Below, piece after piece: positions 28,790 to 37,886 of a DNA stretch of 64,000 nucleotides (the first letter of the stretch is position 1; the number at the start of each line of letters is the position of its first letter). The position numbers and the translations under genes were made by a program. This DNA comes from Sinisalibacter aestuarii (GTDB lineage Bacteria > Pseudomonadota > Alphaproteobacteria > Rhodobacterales > Rhodobacteraceae). Location of the stretch: NCBI RefSeq assembly GCF_027923545.1, contig NZ_BROH01000010.1, positions 91,208-155,207 on the forward strand. The letters run 5' to 3'. The notes beneath the pieces were generated by a model, which searched no databases, had not been told where the DNA came from, and saw nothing but the letters and a program-made list of their open reading frames with translations.

Positions 28790-29803
28790 TCAACTGTTTG
28801 CCTGATACATGGCGGAGTAGCGTTCAGCAATTTTTTGAAGGGAGTACTGTTTTGAGTTTTTGAGTCCGCTTTCAACAAGATAGTCAGCTAGTTGAGGGTT
28901 CGTTATCAAAGTCTCAATTCCCCTGGCAATGTCGGCGGACGACCAAGGGTTAACCAAGAATGCGCCCTTACCCGCGACAGTTCTCATTGGCTCCAGGTTA
29001 CTCGTTACAACCGGCCTCCCCACGGCTTGTGCTTCGAGTATGGGCATTCCAAATCCTTCGTAAGTGGATGCGAAGAGGATCAAATGTGACTCTTGGTATA
29101 GTGCCGCCACATCGTTTAGGGATAGGTCCCACTTGTTAACAATCTCAAGTGTTCCGTTCGATGGCAGATCCCTTTTGTGATCTAATCTTCCCAGAACCGT
29201 AAGTCGTAGGCGATAGCGATCGGAAAGCTTGTTAAGTGCGACCATGCAACGTTCAATGTTTTTGTTTTCTTTGGTCCCAATTTGCAAAATATTTACCGTC
29301 CTGCGCGTGCTAATTGGACGTTTCTCGACGAACTTAAACGCGGAGTTAATAGGATTGGGAATTACGTACACCCGGCACGGCGAAATGTTAAACTGGCTTA
29401 CAATGGCCTCCTTCGTGAAATCTGAAACCGTAGAAATGCGTTGGGCCCTGTTTATTGGGATCTGATACCAAAGCATTCCGATCAGAAATTTCTTGATGCC
29501 AACGCTGTTCTCAAAAATATTCAGATCATGAATTGTTATGTAGAGATTGCGGCGTTTAAGAAAAAGTGCGAGGTAGGTAACATCGCCGACTATATGGTTG
29601 ATCTGCCCTTGGTGCACGTACATGTGCATTAGGTTACATAGGCGAGGTAGTATTCCTTTTGAGAGACATGGTGACGTGTATTGGTCGACATCCCAGCCAG
29701 ATGCTTGCAGTTGCTTTTTAATTAATGGAAATATATTCTCCATTGAAAATTGGCCCGCATGCGGGCGCCTGTTGATCAATAGGAGCGTGACTTTCCTATG
29801 CAT
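28790..29803 (-). CDS. Family 1/4 GT-B glycosyltransferase
   Basis: 337 residues with a GT-B fold. The C-terminal donor domain is typical: VNILQIGTKENKNIERCMVA, LRLTVLGRLD and HLILFASTYEGFGMPILEAQ with the ExxxxxxxE-like pattern, then GRPVVTSNLEPM. The N-terminal acceptor half is KVTLLLINRRPHAGQFSMEN. It is expected to add a sugar to the growing lipid-linked repeat unit. Codon use and composition are markedly more AT-rich than in the metabolic genes of the window, suggesting horizontal acquisition of the cluster. Confidence 0.9.
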   Translation of the reverse strand: MHRKVTLLLINRRPHAGQFSMENIFPLIKKQLQASGWDVDQYTSPCLSKGILPRLCNLMHMYVHQGQINHIVGDVTYLALFLKRRNLYITIHDLNIFENSVGIKKFLIGMLWYQIPINRAQRISTVSDFTKEAIVSQFNISPCRVYVIPNPINSAFKFVEKRPISTRRTVNILQIGTKENKNIERCMVALNKLSDRYRLRLTVLGRLDHKRDLPSNGTLEIVNKWDLSLNDVAALYQESHLILFASTYEGFGMPILEAQAVGRPVVTSNLEPMRTVAGKGAFLVNPWSSADIARGIETLITNPQLADYLVESGLKNSKQYSLQKIAERYSAMYQANS

Positions 29804-30095
29804 TACGGTGTACTTGGATTCATGACCCTGTCCGTCAATTCTTGGGGTCTCGGAGGAAGACCTGGTTTGCGAAGTTCAGTAGTTTGAAAGCACATTGAAC
29901 GTACATACTGACCGATAGACGGGAGGGTCGAATCTGATAATGGGGATCATTCATTTTATTGACATGCTAGATTGTTCGATTGGCCAAATGCATAGAGATC
30001 GTGCGCAATTCTCAATCGGTGATCGTTTGTATTGGGCGCGTGTATTGCGCATGTTCTCCATCCGTGCCGCTCTGGAGTCTGCGGGCTTTGGTCAA
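29804..30095. other. AT-rich spacer inside the polysaccharide cluster
   Basis: 292 bp between two glycosyltransferases on the same strand. No gene seen. It is long enough to hold an internal promoter or the trace of a deletion. Confidence 0.4.
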
Positions 30096-31271
30096 TCATA
30101 CCGATGCGGTTCCGCAAGTGGTGCATGAATGGTAAAGGTTTGCAAACTGGCGCGTCAGTCTCCCGGCCGAGAATTCACTTTGGATCCATGCGCGACCACG
30201 TTGTCCCATTTCTTCAAGGTCCGCGTTCTCAAGAGCGCTTAGCGCTTCAACGAGTTCTGGAGTTCCGGCCTCTATCCAGCGGCCACAGTTATTCGTTTCT
30301 ATTTCGCTCCATGGTGCGTTAGTAGTAGTCACTACTGGTGTACCGTAACTCAGTGCTTCAGCCACAACGATCCCAAAGTTTTCTGAGTATGTAGGTAGAC
30401 AAAATATGTCACAGTTGGTGAAGGCGCGGGCCTTTTCAATTCCTGACACGAGGCCATGAAATTTGACCCGGCTAGTGAGGTCCAGGCTTTCGACTTTGTC
30501 TTTGAGTTCTGCCACGTAGGTGTCGGACCCGCTTCCGTAGATATCAAGTGTGAAACGTTCGGGCAAAAGTTGAACCGCGTCGACGAGAAGGTTCAGCCCT
30601 TTCTTGGGATGAATTCGGCTTAAGAAGGCGATACGAAATCTTCCATCGGGCTTCCACAATCGCGGCCCTGCGATATCGGGAATTTCGACCGCGTTCGGGA
30701 TTACACTAGTGTCAATCGTACCCAAATTGCGTTGGCTGACGACCGCTTCGAACTCAGAGGTCGTGTGCAGTGTTGTGTGGCGTCGCGAAAGCACCAGGCC
30801 AGCGAGGCGCTCGAAAGCATGTTTCAATCTCGTCTTGGGAGAATTTTTCCACTGAGCCGTAGCCTGAAAGCCTCCTCGTGGGGACCAGACAACTGGTGTC
30901 GAAAAAGCGCGACAAAGTAGCAATGTGGGGAGCACATAGAAGTCGTATGGCCCGGTCAAATGGACGATATCAGCCCAGCGGATTGCTTTTGGCAGTCGGA
31001 AGATCATGCCTGGAGATACTGAGGGGTGTGCAACGTTCCTGCAGTACTGCACAGAATAGCCCGAAGGAAATGTGGCGGGGTTCTCGGGCAGTCTAAGGTG
31101 TTCACCGGAACTTGGGTCGGATATGTCGGTGCTGAGTACTCGAACCTGGAAATCTGGCAGCGCCGCAATTCCGTCAACGATCATCTTGGTTGAGACGATT
31201 GGACCACCATAAGCAACTGCCGGGTAAAATGCAGGTGTTACGTGCAATACTTTAACCAATCGCTCTGTCAT
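30096..31271 (-). CDS. Family 4 glycosyltransferase
   Basis: 391 residues from ATG 31271 (MTERLVKVLHVTPAFYPAVAYGG). The opening motif and GGP are typical of GT4 enzymes. The donor domain shows RIAFLSRIHPKKGLNLLVDA, FTLDIYGSGSDTYVAELKD, FCLPTYSENFGIVVAEALSYGTPVVTT (the EX7E motif). The 51 codons upstream in frame are Pro/Arg/Thr-rich and less likely to be translated. It probably extends the exopolysaccharide repeat unit. Confidence 0.92.
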   Translation of the reverse strand: MTERLVKVLHVTPAFYPAVAYGGPIVSTKMIVDGIAALPDFQVRVLSTDISDPSSGEHLRLPENPATFPSGYSVQYCRNVAHPSVSPGMIFRLPKAIRWADIVHLTGPYDFYVLPTLLLCRAFSTPVVWSPRGGFQATAQWKNSPKTRLKHAFERLAGLVLSRRHTTLHTTSEFEAVVSQRNLGTIDTSVIPNAVEIPDIAGPRLWKPDGRFRIAFLSRIHPKKGLNLLVDAVQLLPERFTLDIYGSGSDTYVAELKDKVESLDLTSRVKFHGLVSGIEKARAFTNCDIFCLPTYSENFGIVVAEALSYGTPVVTTTNAPWSEIETNNCGRWIEAGTPELVEALSALENADLEEMGQRGRAWIQSEFSAGRLTRQFANLYHSCTTCGTASV

Positions 31272-31443
31272 GGTGCGGGGCTGCTGAATGGGTTGGATTT
31301 TCCAATTGGCTCGCAAAGTGTTGTACATCTTAGTCCTGATAGATGCATTCCCTCGCGTTCTCGGTCCAATATTCCTTTGAGATGGTGTTTGATGCTCAGG
31401 AAGTGTTGATGTAGCGGCGAGCAACAGTTCTTAACGATTCTCA

Positions 31444-32175
31444 TCATTTGCCCCGAAATACTCTTGTCGTTCGCTTGGCGTACAACTTCTCGAATATCGC
31501 TAGGTCCTTTGGAAATCGCCTGGTCACGATGGCATTGAGAGTCGGATCGCCGGTCACTGGGTGCACATAGTCGGTTTGGTTCTCAATGCCGAGCTCCAGT
31601 TCGTTCAGATCGTAACCGAGACCACCAAAGATCTCATTCATATCGTCTTGAATCCGATCAAGAAATCCCACTTTGTCAACAGTCAGTGCTCCTGAAGAAT
31701 CCGTGATGAAACTAGAACTTTGTTTGACTGGGTAAACTCTCGCCCATATCGGGAACGGCAGAAACCTAGCACTAGCAACTCGCAGGGTGATCGCTGGTCT
31801 CCAGCGCCCCCCTTCGGACCGCGCCCAACTGGAAAACCCATGACGTTTAGCAGCGCGGCCGGAACGATAGTAATGGTATTTCGATACAAGAACATCACGG
31901 GGGTGACGCAAAAATGCGACGAAGGTAAAAGCTTCGGCTCGTTTACCCATGATGGCGCGAATTTCCTTGGCCGTCGCATGAGTGTGTACTCTGACCATTT
32001 CCCCGCTTCCGTTCCGCACTCGGTTCCGCTCAATATTTGTGTCGATAGAGAGTAGCTTTCTTTGAATTGTTGTCGTTCCGGTCTTCGGCACTGCGATAAA
32101 AACGAACTTTCGATCTTCTGAGTAAAGCACTTGGAGATGTTCTACGTGTTCGTGCGGAATTGCGGTGCGAGACAT
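31444..32175 (-). CDS. Sulfotransferase
   Basis: 243 residues from ATG 32175 (MSRTAIPHEHVEHLQVLYSE). FVFIAVPKTGTTTIQRKLL (residues ~24-42) is the 5'-phosphosulfate loop that binds PAPS, and FVAFLRHPRDVLVSKYHYYR is the 3'-phosphate-binding motif. This protein transfers sulfate from PAPS to an acceptor, here most likely a sugar hydroxyl of the polysaccharide. Alternative in-frame starts reach 32271 but lack coding character. It is the first of three sulfotransferases in the cluster. Confidence 0.9.
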   Translation of the reverse strand: MSRTAIPHEHVEHLQVLYSEDRKFVFIAVPKTGTTTIQRKLLSIDTNIERNRVRNGSGEMVRVHTHATAKEIRAIMGKRAEAFTFVAFLRHPRDVLVSKYHYYRSGRAAKRHGFSSWARSEGGRWRPAITLRVASARFLPFPIWARVYPVKQSSSFITDSSGALTVDKVGFLDRIQDDMNEIFGGLGYDLNELELGIENQTDYVHPVTGDPTLNAIVTRRFPKDLAIFEKLYAKRTTRVFRGK

Positions 32176-32409
32176 TTCGCAAGGATTTTTACAGGTTCTC
32201 GATCGGGGAGGAGTGCATTCAGGTTGACGGGGAGTTTTTGCACGCAGTAGAAATTCGATCGGCGCCGGCAACGAGAGACCGACGTGCGTTCCGGGACCGG
32301 ATCGCGCAACGCAGTTTGGTTTCGAGCGCCCGGCCTTTGTGTAAAGAAGTTGTAGCGGCGCTTCATATGTTCCGAGAGCGGGCGAAAAAAAAGCCGGGGC
32401 ATTTGCGGT

Positions 32410-33417
32410 CTACTTTGGCTGGGGCACTTCGTAGCCCATACGTTCGGCGAGTTCACCACAGTGCTTTGTAACTATTTTAAGCGCTTCGTTGGACACCTCT
32501 GAAAGATACTGAGTATTCACGTCAGGGCGCAGCGGGTACCACTTTCTCTTGTTGTAGGCATCGTAGCGCGCGCCCAAATGAATTCGATCTTTTTTTGCTG
32601 GAAGGATTCCATGCGCGTACTCCAGCCCGCAAAAGTTGCAGATTTCGCTCACGATCTGTTCGGGATTGTCCAGAAGAGCCTCGAAGCGCCAGTGGCGAAG
32701 TCGAATTCCAGGGTCGGCGTCGGCGTCCTCTAGTGCAGCCCGCATGCTGTTACTCCAGTGTTCGGCGCAGAGCCGCACCTTGTCTTCTACCGGAAGGTTG
32801 AGCCTTCGCACCACACCATTACGTGTTGCTTGGCTCCATATCACTGCCCAAGGGTTTCGGCTGATAAGCACAAATCGGGGTGTGCTTTCTGACAACGCCT
32901 TCTGAACTGCACCGACTCGAACCGTTAGCGTCTGGCTTTTGTCTATCAGACGCACCGATCGGTCGCCGCCATGTTGGCGGATAATGCCCTGGAGGATCCG
33001 TCGGTAGCGCATTGCGACTGCGGGATCGACCTCACTTGCGCGGCGGCGGTAGTAGGGAAGAAAGGCATCCGTGCCGTAGACCCAGCCGTGGTTGGTAGAC
33101 GGGAACGCAGGTAGATCGACCCGCCGCCATCCGAAATCTTCCGGAAGGATTTCGGACAGTGCATTCTGTGCCTCATCCTCGCCCGCCCAGTAGCGATGAT
33201 CTCCGCTTACAGAGATAGCGTTCGGATGACGGTGTAAAATACGGGATAACAGCGTGAGCCCCCCATTCTGCGTGCCAAGAAGGAAGATGGGACGGTCTAT
33301 CTTGACCTCGCGCCCGTTCCGAAATGCCGTACTCCATCGCCAAGCATTAGAGCGGTAGTGAAACAATGCTGAGCTGAGCTTGCGGACGGGGGGAATGAGA
33401 ACTAGACGCTCGATCAT
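32410..33417 (-). CDS. Sulfotransferase
   Basis: 335 residues. IFLLGTQNGGLTLLSRILHR (residues ~44-63) is a P-loop-like PAPS site and FVLISRNPWAVIWSQATRN the 3'-phosphate site. The QNGG form of the loop departs from the common KxGTT pattern, so substrate position may differ. The start ATG 33417 lies 3 bp after the methyltransferase stop, in operon. A 234-bp spacer separates it from the next sulfotransferase. Confidence 0.85.
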   Translation of the reverse strand: MIERLVLIPPVRKLSSALFHYRSNAWRWSTAFRNGREVKIDRPIFLLGTQNGGLTLLSRILHRHPNAISVSGDHRYWAGEDEAQNALSEILPEDFGWRRVDLPAFPSTNHGWVYGTDAFLPYYRRRASEVDPAVAMRYRRILQGIIRQHGGDRSVRLIDKSQTLTVRVGAVQKALSESTPRFVLISRNPWAVIWSQATRNGVVRRLNLPVEDKVRLCAEHWSNSMRAALEDADADPGIRLRHWRFEALLDNPEQIVSEICNFCGLEYAHGILPAKKDRIHLGARYDAYNKRKWYPLRPDVNTQYLSEVSNEALKIVTKHCGELAERMGYEVPQPK

Positions 33418-33420
33418 TCT

Positions 33421-34257
33421 CTAAGCGTAGGTATTGGACGCATCGAAAGTGCCAGGCGTCACTCTGAACCAGCCCAGAGCGCGCTTATGGACCAAGGCAT
33501 AATTTGCTGCGAAGAAGCGGTCCAACTCGGCGTGCCAACTATCGAATGCCTCCAGTTTATTTGGACGGATGCGCGCAACTATATAGGGCGTGCCTTCAAC
33601 CAATGCGAAGACGTCCTTTAGGAAACAACGACTGTCGATCCAGCGCTTCGTATATTCGAACTGAATTGCGTCAATCCGTTCGCCATTGAGCATCCGTTTC
33701 GCACCGAGGATCACGGAATAGTCATGACCTTCGGCGTCGATTTTTAGAAAATTGATAGTCTTGAGGCCGAGTTCAGCGCAAACTTCGTCCACCGTCCGAA
33801 GTTCGATCGTTACTCGCTCCGCCGCCTTTTCGGCAGGAAGCAAGCTATCGACGATTGAGTTTCGTCCTGACGTTGGAGAACCAAGGATATTGATATACGT
33901 CTCTCCTGTCCGATCTGAAAGGGCAAAGGGGTGGACATTGATTTTGTAGTCGGGCCGCGTTCCGGCGACGCTTTCCAATAGCTTGGCCCGTGTCGCCGGA
34001 ACCGGTTCAAACGCGTGATGGCAAAGGGTGGTCGGATCTATCGTAGTCTGGTTGAGAATGACGTCGATGAATTGCAGGCTCCACTGCCCGATATTGGCCC
34101 CAACGTCAAATATGACCGGGTTTTCGATGCCGCACATCGCCCTAGCAACGGATTGTTGCATGTAGATCTCGCCGCTCGAAGCCGGTAGGTTATTCTGCGG
34201 TTCGCCGCGCGCTTGCATGTAGATGCGGCGACCCAACCTCCAAAGCATTCTGCGCAC
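33421..34257 (-). CDS. FkbM-family methyltransferase
   Basis: About 278 residues. PVIFDVGANIGQWSLQFID is SAM-binding motif I, and INFLKIDAEGHDYSVILGAK is the FkbM signature. These enzymes O-methylate sugars or lipids. Start: GTG at 34257 has GGAG seven bases upstream; TTG at 34302 would overlap the previous gene by 31 bp and is the longer alternative. The first codons contain an imperfect 15-bp in-frame repeat (VRRKLVRR). In this cluster it likely methylates a repeat-unit sugar. Confidence 0.88.
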   Translation of the reverse strand: MRRMLWRLGRRIYMQARGEPQNNLPASSGEIYMQQSVARAMCGIENPVIFDVGANIGQWSLQFIDVILNQTTIDPTTLCHHAFEPVPATRAKLLESVAGTRPDYKINVHPFALSDRTGETYINILGSPTSGRNSIVDSLLPAEKAAERVTIELRTVDEVCAELGLKTINFLKIDAEGHDYSVILGAKRMLNGERIDAIQFEYTKRWIDSRCFLKDVFALVEGTPYIVARIRPNKLEAFDSWHAELDRFFAANYALVHKRALGWFRVTPGTFDASNTYA

Positions 34258-34271
34258 TAGCTTTCTCCGCA

Positions 34272-35309
34272 CTAGCTGTGTGCCCTTGGGGTGATTTGAC
34301 AAAGGATCCAGTCAATAACCGATCGAAACTGGTCCTCGATCGCGTACCCCGATGACCAGCTCCGCGCCAGGCCTGCCGCAGCGATCGCTTCACGTTCCAC
34401 CGGGTGCTCCAGATAGTAAGCCGCCTTGTCGCAGAGCTCTGCAGGGGTGGAGAAGAATTCCGCTTCTCGACCCTCATCAAACAATGCCATGTGGTCATTC
34501 GTGCGCTCCGCTAAGAGCATTGTACCGCAAGCGGGGATCTCGAAACTGCGTGTGGTCGTCGTCTCAGGGATCCGTTTCGAAAGCAGCCCGATGGCGATTT
34601 TTGCTCCGGATATCGCACTCGCATAGTCTTTGCCGAATAGCGCGCCCCCGCGAACGACGTTCTTCGCCCAGGTGTGCGTTCGAGCGTATTCGGTCCATCC
34701 CGGCCCCCAGATTGCCAATGGAACCCGGTCTGCGAGCAGTCGAAGAATATGAGCATAAGCGGATTGATAGTGTCCCACAAAACAGACATCAGACACGAGC
34801 GGATCCGGGATGTCGTCGTCAGGAACGGGTTTGATACGCCCACCGAATCCCTGGTGGATGAGCATCACATTGGTCGCACCAGCAGCGCGGTAGTCCTCGA
34901 TTTCGAAGGGCTTGGTTGTCACTGACAGGTCGTAGTCGGGCAAGCTGCGGAGGAATTTTCGTGAACGATATTCGCGAAACTGGGCATCTGGGGTGTAATG
35001 GACCAAAAGGCGCGCACAGGATTTCAACTGACGTAGCGTCTGTGGGCGAACCCAAACTCCTTTGTCGACGAAGACTACGTCGAATCTGTCGCGCTCTGCA
35101 ACCGCCTCTAACAACAGGTTGAAACGTCTGACGCCGCGACCGAGATTGAGGCGTGCAGCTAATGAGCGTTCGAACCGCGTGCCCATCGCCATGTAACGGT
35201 GGCGATCTGCTTTGATCACACAAAAGCCACGTGACTCCATGAGTGCGACACGGTCAAGCCCGTTTCCGCCCGCGCGCAGACTACCAACGTAGAGCAGGCG
35301 CAAGTTCAA
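34272..35309 (-). CDS. CgeB-like glycosyltransferase
   Basis: 345 residues. The N-terminus (LRLLYVGSLRAGGNGLDRVALMESRG) and the C-terminal part (SGAKIAIGLLSKR, TTTRSFEIPACGTMLLAERT, LFDEGREAEFFSTPAELCDK) match the GT-B family with a Glyco_trans_1_2/CgeB domain. The apparent start is TTG at 35309 overlapping the TGA of the upstream sulfotransferase (TTGA), a pattern repeated at the next junction. Expected role: sugar transfer in the polysaccharide repeat unit. Confidence 0.85.
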   Translation of the reverse strand: MNLRLLYVGSLRAGGNGLDRVALMESRGFCVIKADRHRYMAMGTRFERSLAARLNLGRGVRRFNLLLEAVAERDRFDVVFVDKGVWVRPQTLRQLKSCARLLVHYTPDAQFREYRSRKFLRSLPDYDLSVTTKPFEIEDYRAAGATNVMLIHQGFGGRIKPVPDDDIPDPLVSDVCFVGHYQSAYAHILRLLADRVPLAIWGPGWTEYARTHTWAKNVVRGGALFGKDYASAISGAKIAIGLLSKRIPETTTTRSFEIPACGTMLLAERTNDHMALFDEGREAEFFSTPAELCDKAAYYLEHPVEREAIAAAGLARSWSSGYAIEDQFRSVIDWILCQITPRAHS

Positions 35310-36223
35310 TATTGTTCTGCGCGCCGGAACGCATCCACCATTCGGGCAGCAGTGCCCCCACCTTCGGTAACAATGTCAACCGGGATCGCGAGCCATTGTG
35401 CGGCGCTCTTCCACAATGGCGATGTAGTTCCGAAACTTTCCCTTGCCACGCGTACTGCGCCCACGTCAACATGCGTATTGGACCAACCGGCCGCCGCCGC
35501 GATACGTGCGATCTGCTGTTTCGGATTCGTCGAAAACTCAGATAGGGATACGGCCACGTAGGTCTGGTTGGCGGCCATTAAGGAGCGCGCCAGCGTGGTA
35601 TTGGCGCCCCACCAGAACGCAAGGAGCCTGATGTAGGCGGGGGCTCTACGCAGCTCGTCCACGGTTGGTCGCGAAAAACGGAACAACGGATGATCTCGAT
35701 TGATTGCTGCCTCAATGATCTGTTGGTATTGGTAACCATCGTAGTACCCTTTTCGGCTAAAAAAGGTCTCCCGCCGATACAAGTTCGTGAGTCGACGCTT
35801 GATGCTCGGGGGTGCCGTCGGCACCAACTGGGCGGCCGCCCAATTGGCAGGGTCGCGCAGAATCTGTACGTTAATCACATCGTCGCTGCCTGCAACTAGC
35901 GTCGGCATACGGTTCCAACAACGTACCAAGTCGATGACGACACGGTCCCGGGCCGCCATCAAGGCCGCCAGCCAATCGATCTGCGCCTGCGAAGACCCGC
36001 AATCGAGTTCATCCAGCGGATGGATCGGGACCGGTTGTACGAGAAGCTTCGAAACATCTTCGGCCAACTCGGTCCAGGTTCCCTTGTGGTTGTCGCGTTG
36101 GCCCGCGGTGAACCGAGGATGAAATGGCTCGTCGTAACATCGCAACGAGCGATCGCTCCTCAACGTTTCCCACAAAATCGTGGTGCCAGAACGGCGCAGA
36201 CCATGGATGAGGACATGGGTCAA
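35306..36223 (-). CDS. Sulfotransferase
   Basis: 305 residues. The N-terminal VLIHGLRRSGTTILWETLR is a clear PAPS-binding 5'-phosphosulfate loop, and VQILRDPANWAAAQLVP fits the 3'-phosphate motif. The start is TTG 36223, overlapping the stop of the polymerase gene as TTGA, so translation is probably coupled. This is the third sulfotransferase of the locus; together they suggest a polymer sulfated at several positions. Confidence 0.87.
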   Translation of the reverse strand: MTHVLIHGLRRSGTTILWETLRSDRSLRCYDEPFHPRFTAGQRDNHKGTWTELAEDVSKLLVQPVPIHPLDELDCGSSQAQIDWLAALMAARDRVVIDLVRCWNRMPTLVAGSDDVINVQILRDPANWAAAQLVPTAPPSIKRRLTNLYRRETFFSRKGYYDGYQYQQIIEAAINRDHPLFRFSRPTVDELRRAPAYIRLLAFWWGANTTLARSLMAANQTYVAVSLSEFSTNPKQQIARIAAAAGWSNTHVDVGAVRVARESFGTTSPLWKSAAQWLAIPVDIVTEGGGTAARMVDAFRRAEQY

Positions 36224-37746
36224 CTCGAAGGACCACCGGAGGCGGGTTGCACTGTTGTTCGCCTATGCGAGCTTTGGCGTACACTCAGCACACTTCGCCC
36301 TAAGATTCGAGCCAAAACAAGATATCCAATAAAAATCGGGAGCATACCAACAAAGGCCCGCTGAAAGTACCCCGTAGGCCCAAGCGCGGCCATCTGTATT
36401 CCAAGAAGAACAACAGGGAAGTATATCAACTGCCGCTCCTTGACCATGAAATATGAAACACGAGTGACGAAACCCAGAATTAATCCCATAAGCGCTGAAA
36501 AAAGGACTGTTCCGGGCCAACCCATTTGCCAGTATCCATCCGCAAACACAGTCATACCGACGTGCGAACTCGCGTCATTATTACCGGTGACCAACTGGTT
36601 GAAAGCACGACCTTGCGATACAGAAACCGGTTTGTCCGGCCAGAGAAAGCGCGGAATGATCGCTTGGAATAGAGAAGTCGTCCATTCTCCTCGGACCCCG
36701 TTGTCACGGAGTTCCATGGCTTGGAGCTGTTGCCCTGAATAGTTCAACCTAAGCCACCAGGTTTGCGCCTCTAGTTTTGCGGCGCTGATAACATTGGTCA
36801 GTACAATGTCGCCTTTGCCGATGGCCAACAGGATCCCGACGCGCTCACTGAAACCCGCGTCCGCGATGTTGCCACTCCGTTGAATGATTGTATTCCGACC
36901 GGCTGAGTTAACGTCCTGAAGGGAGGCAAAAGCCAAGAACGAAAGAAGCACCCACGGCAATAGCCTGCGCCAATTGTGATGTGCAAGAAACGCACCCGTG
37001 CCCGGCAGGAGGATAGCCAACATAATGGTGCGTTTGGAAAACTCCAGGCAACTGAAAGCAACGTGGACCGGCCAAAACACCCAAAAAATGAAGGTCCAGT
37101 TACGGCTTCCTTTCGCCGAAAGGAATGCCGCTATGGCAAACCCAAGATCGACAAGTGGGCTCATGGTCTTCAGTGTCCCAGGTAACGTGTAGCTCGCGAT
37201 ACCCCAGGACTCTGGAAGAATGAGACCATATTTCAGAAACGCTCCCGAGATAATAAAAAAAACAGCAGTCCGCTCCTGCGAGATCGGGCGATGCTGGCCC
37301 TGGGAAGCCTGTTTTGGATCCAAAGAGAACCGAAAACGCATTGATAAGACCATGAATAACAAACTAATCGTCACGCCAGTGTATGTAAGGAAACTGGTCC
37401 GTAGCAGCCCGTAGTTGTCGACTGGATATGTGCCATATGACAATAGGCTGCGCGTTGCCGAATTCGAAAAGTATACTGAACTGGTGCCAAACCCAAAGAA
37501 CAGTGCTATGCCAATCGGATAGATAACTGCCGGAACAAACAGCGTGGCTGGGTCAAACCGGATTGACGAGAACGCGAAATAGAGCGAGGTGACAATTGCC
37601 AAGCCGATACCTGCTACACCAATGGCGACGGCAATATTGTCACTACACTGACTCGGATCGCATTGGAAGTAACTGAAACCGAATAGAGCGGCAATAAAGC
37701 CGATGGCAACGGTGTAGCGCATTAGCCTCTTTCTTAACCGCCGCAT
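36220..37746 (-). CDS. Wzy-like oligosaccharide repeat-unit polymerase
   Basis: 508 residues from ATG 37746, preceded by AAAGGTGG. The protein is a membrane protein with roughly ten hydrophobic segments (for example YTVAIGFIAALFGFSYF, IGVAGIGLAIVTSLYFAF, LFVPAVIYPIGIALFFGFG) and a long periplasmic loop (residues ~300-415, VNSAGRNTIIQRSG onward). Polymerases of this kind diverge strongly, so the call rests on topology, the loop and its position next to the flippase. It would join repeat units in the periplasm. Confidence 0.8.
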   Translation of the reverse strand: MRRLRKRLMRYTVAIGFIAALFGFSYFQCDPSQCSDNIAVAIGVAGIGLAIVTSLYFAFSSIRFDPATLFVPAVIYPIGIALFFGFGTSSVYFSNSATRSLLSYGTYPVDNYGLLRTSFLTYTGVTISLLFMVLSMRFRFSLDPKQASQGQHRPISQERTAVFFIISGAFLKYGLILPESWGIASYTLPGTLKTMSPLVDLGFAIAAFLSAKGSRNWTFIFWVFWPVHVAFSCLEFSKRTIMLAILLPGTGAFLAHHNWRRLLPWVLLSFLAFASLQDVNSAGRNTIIQRSGNIADAGFSERVGILLAIGKGDIVLTNVISAAKLEAQTWWLRLNYSGQQLQAMELRDNGVRGEWTTSLFQAIIPRFLWPDKPVSVSQGRAFNQLVTGNNDASSHVGMTVFADGYWQMGWPGTVLFSALMGLILGFVTRVSYFMVKERQLIYFPVVLLGIQMAALGPTGYFQRAFVGMLPIFIGYLVLARILGRSVLSVRQSSHRRTTVQPASGGPSS

Positions 37747-37886
37747 GCCCACCTTTAAAATGTAGTTTTTCTCGCCAGTTTCTATATCACGATCCCCATG
37801 CTGCACACCAAAGTTTACAGTAGATACCAGAAAAGATTGGCGCACTCCGTTCTTTGGACGTGCCTGATGTCGGCTGTTCAGTTGTA

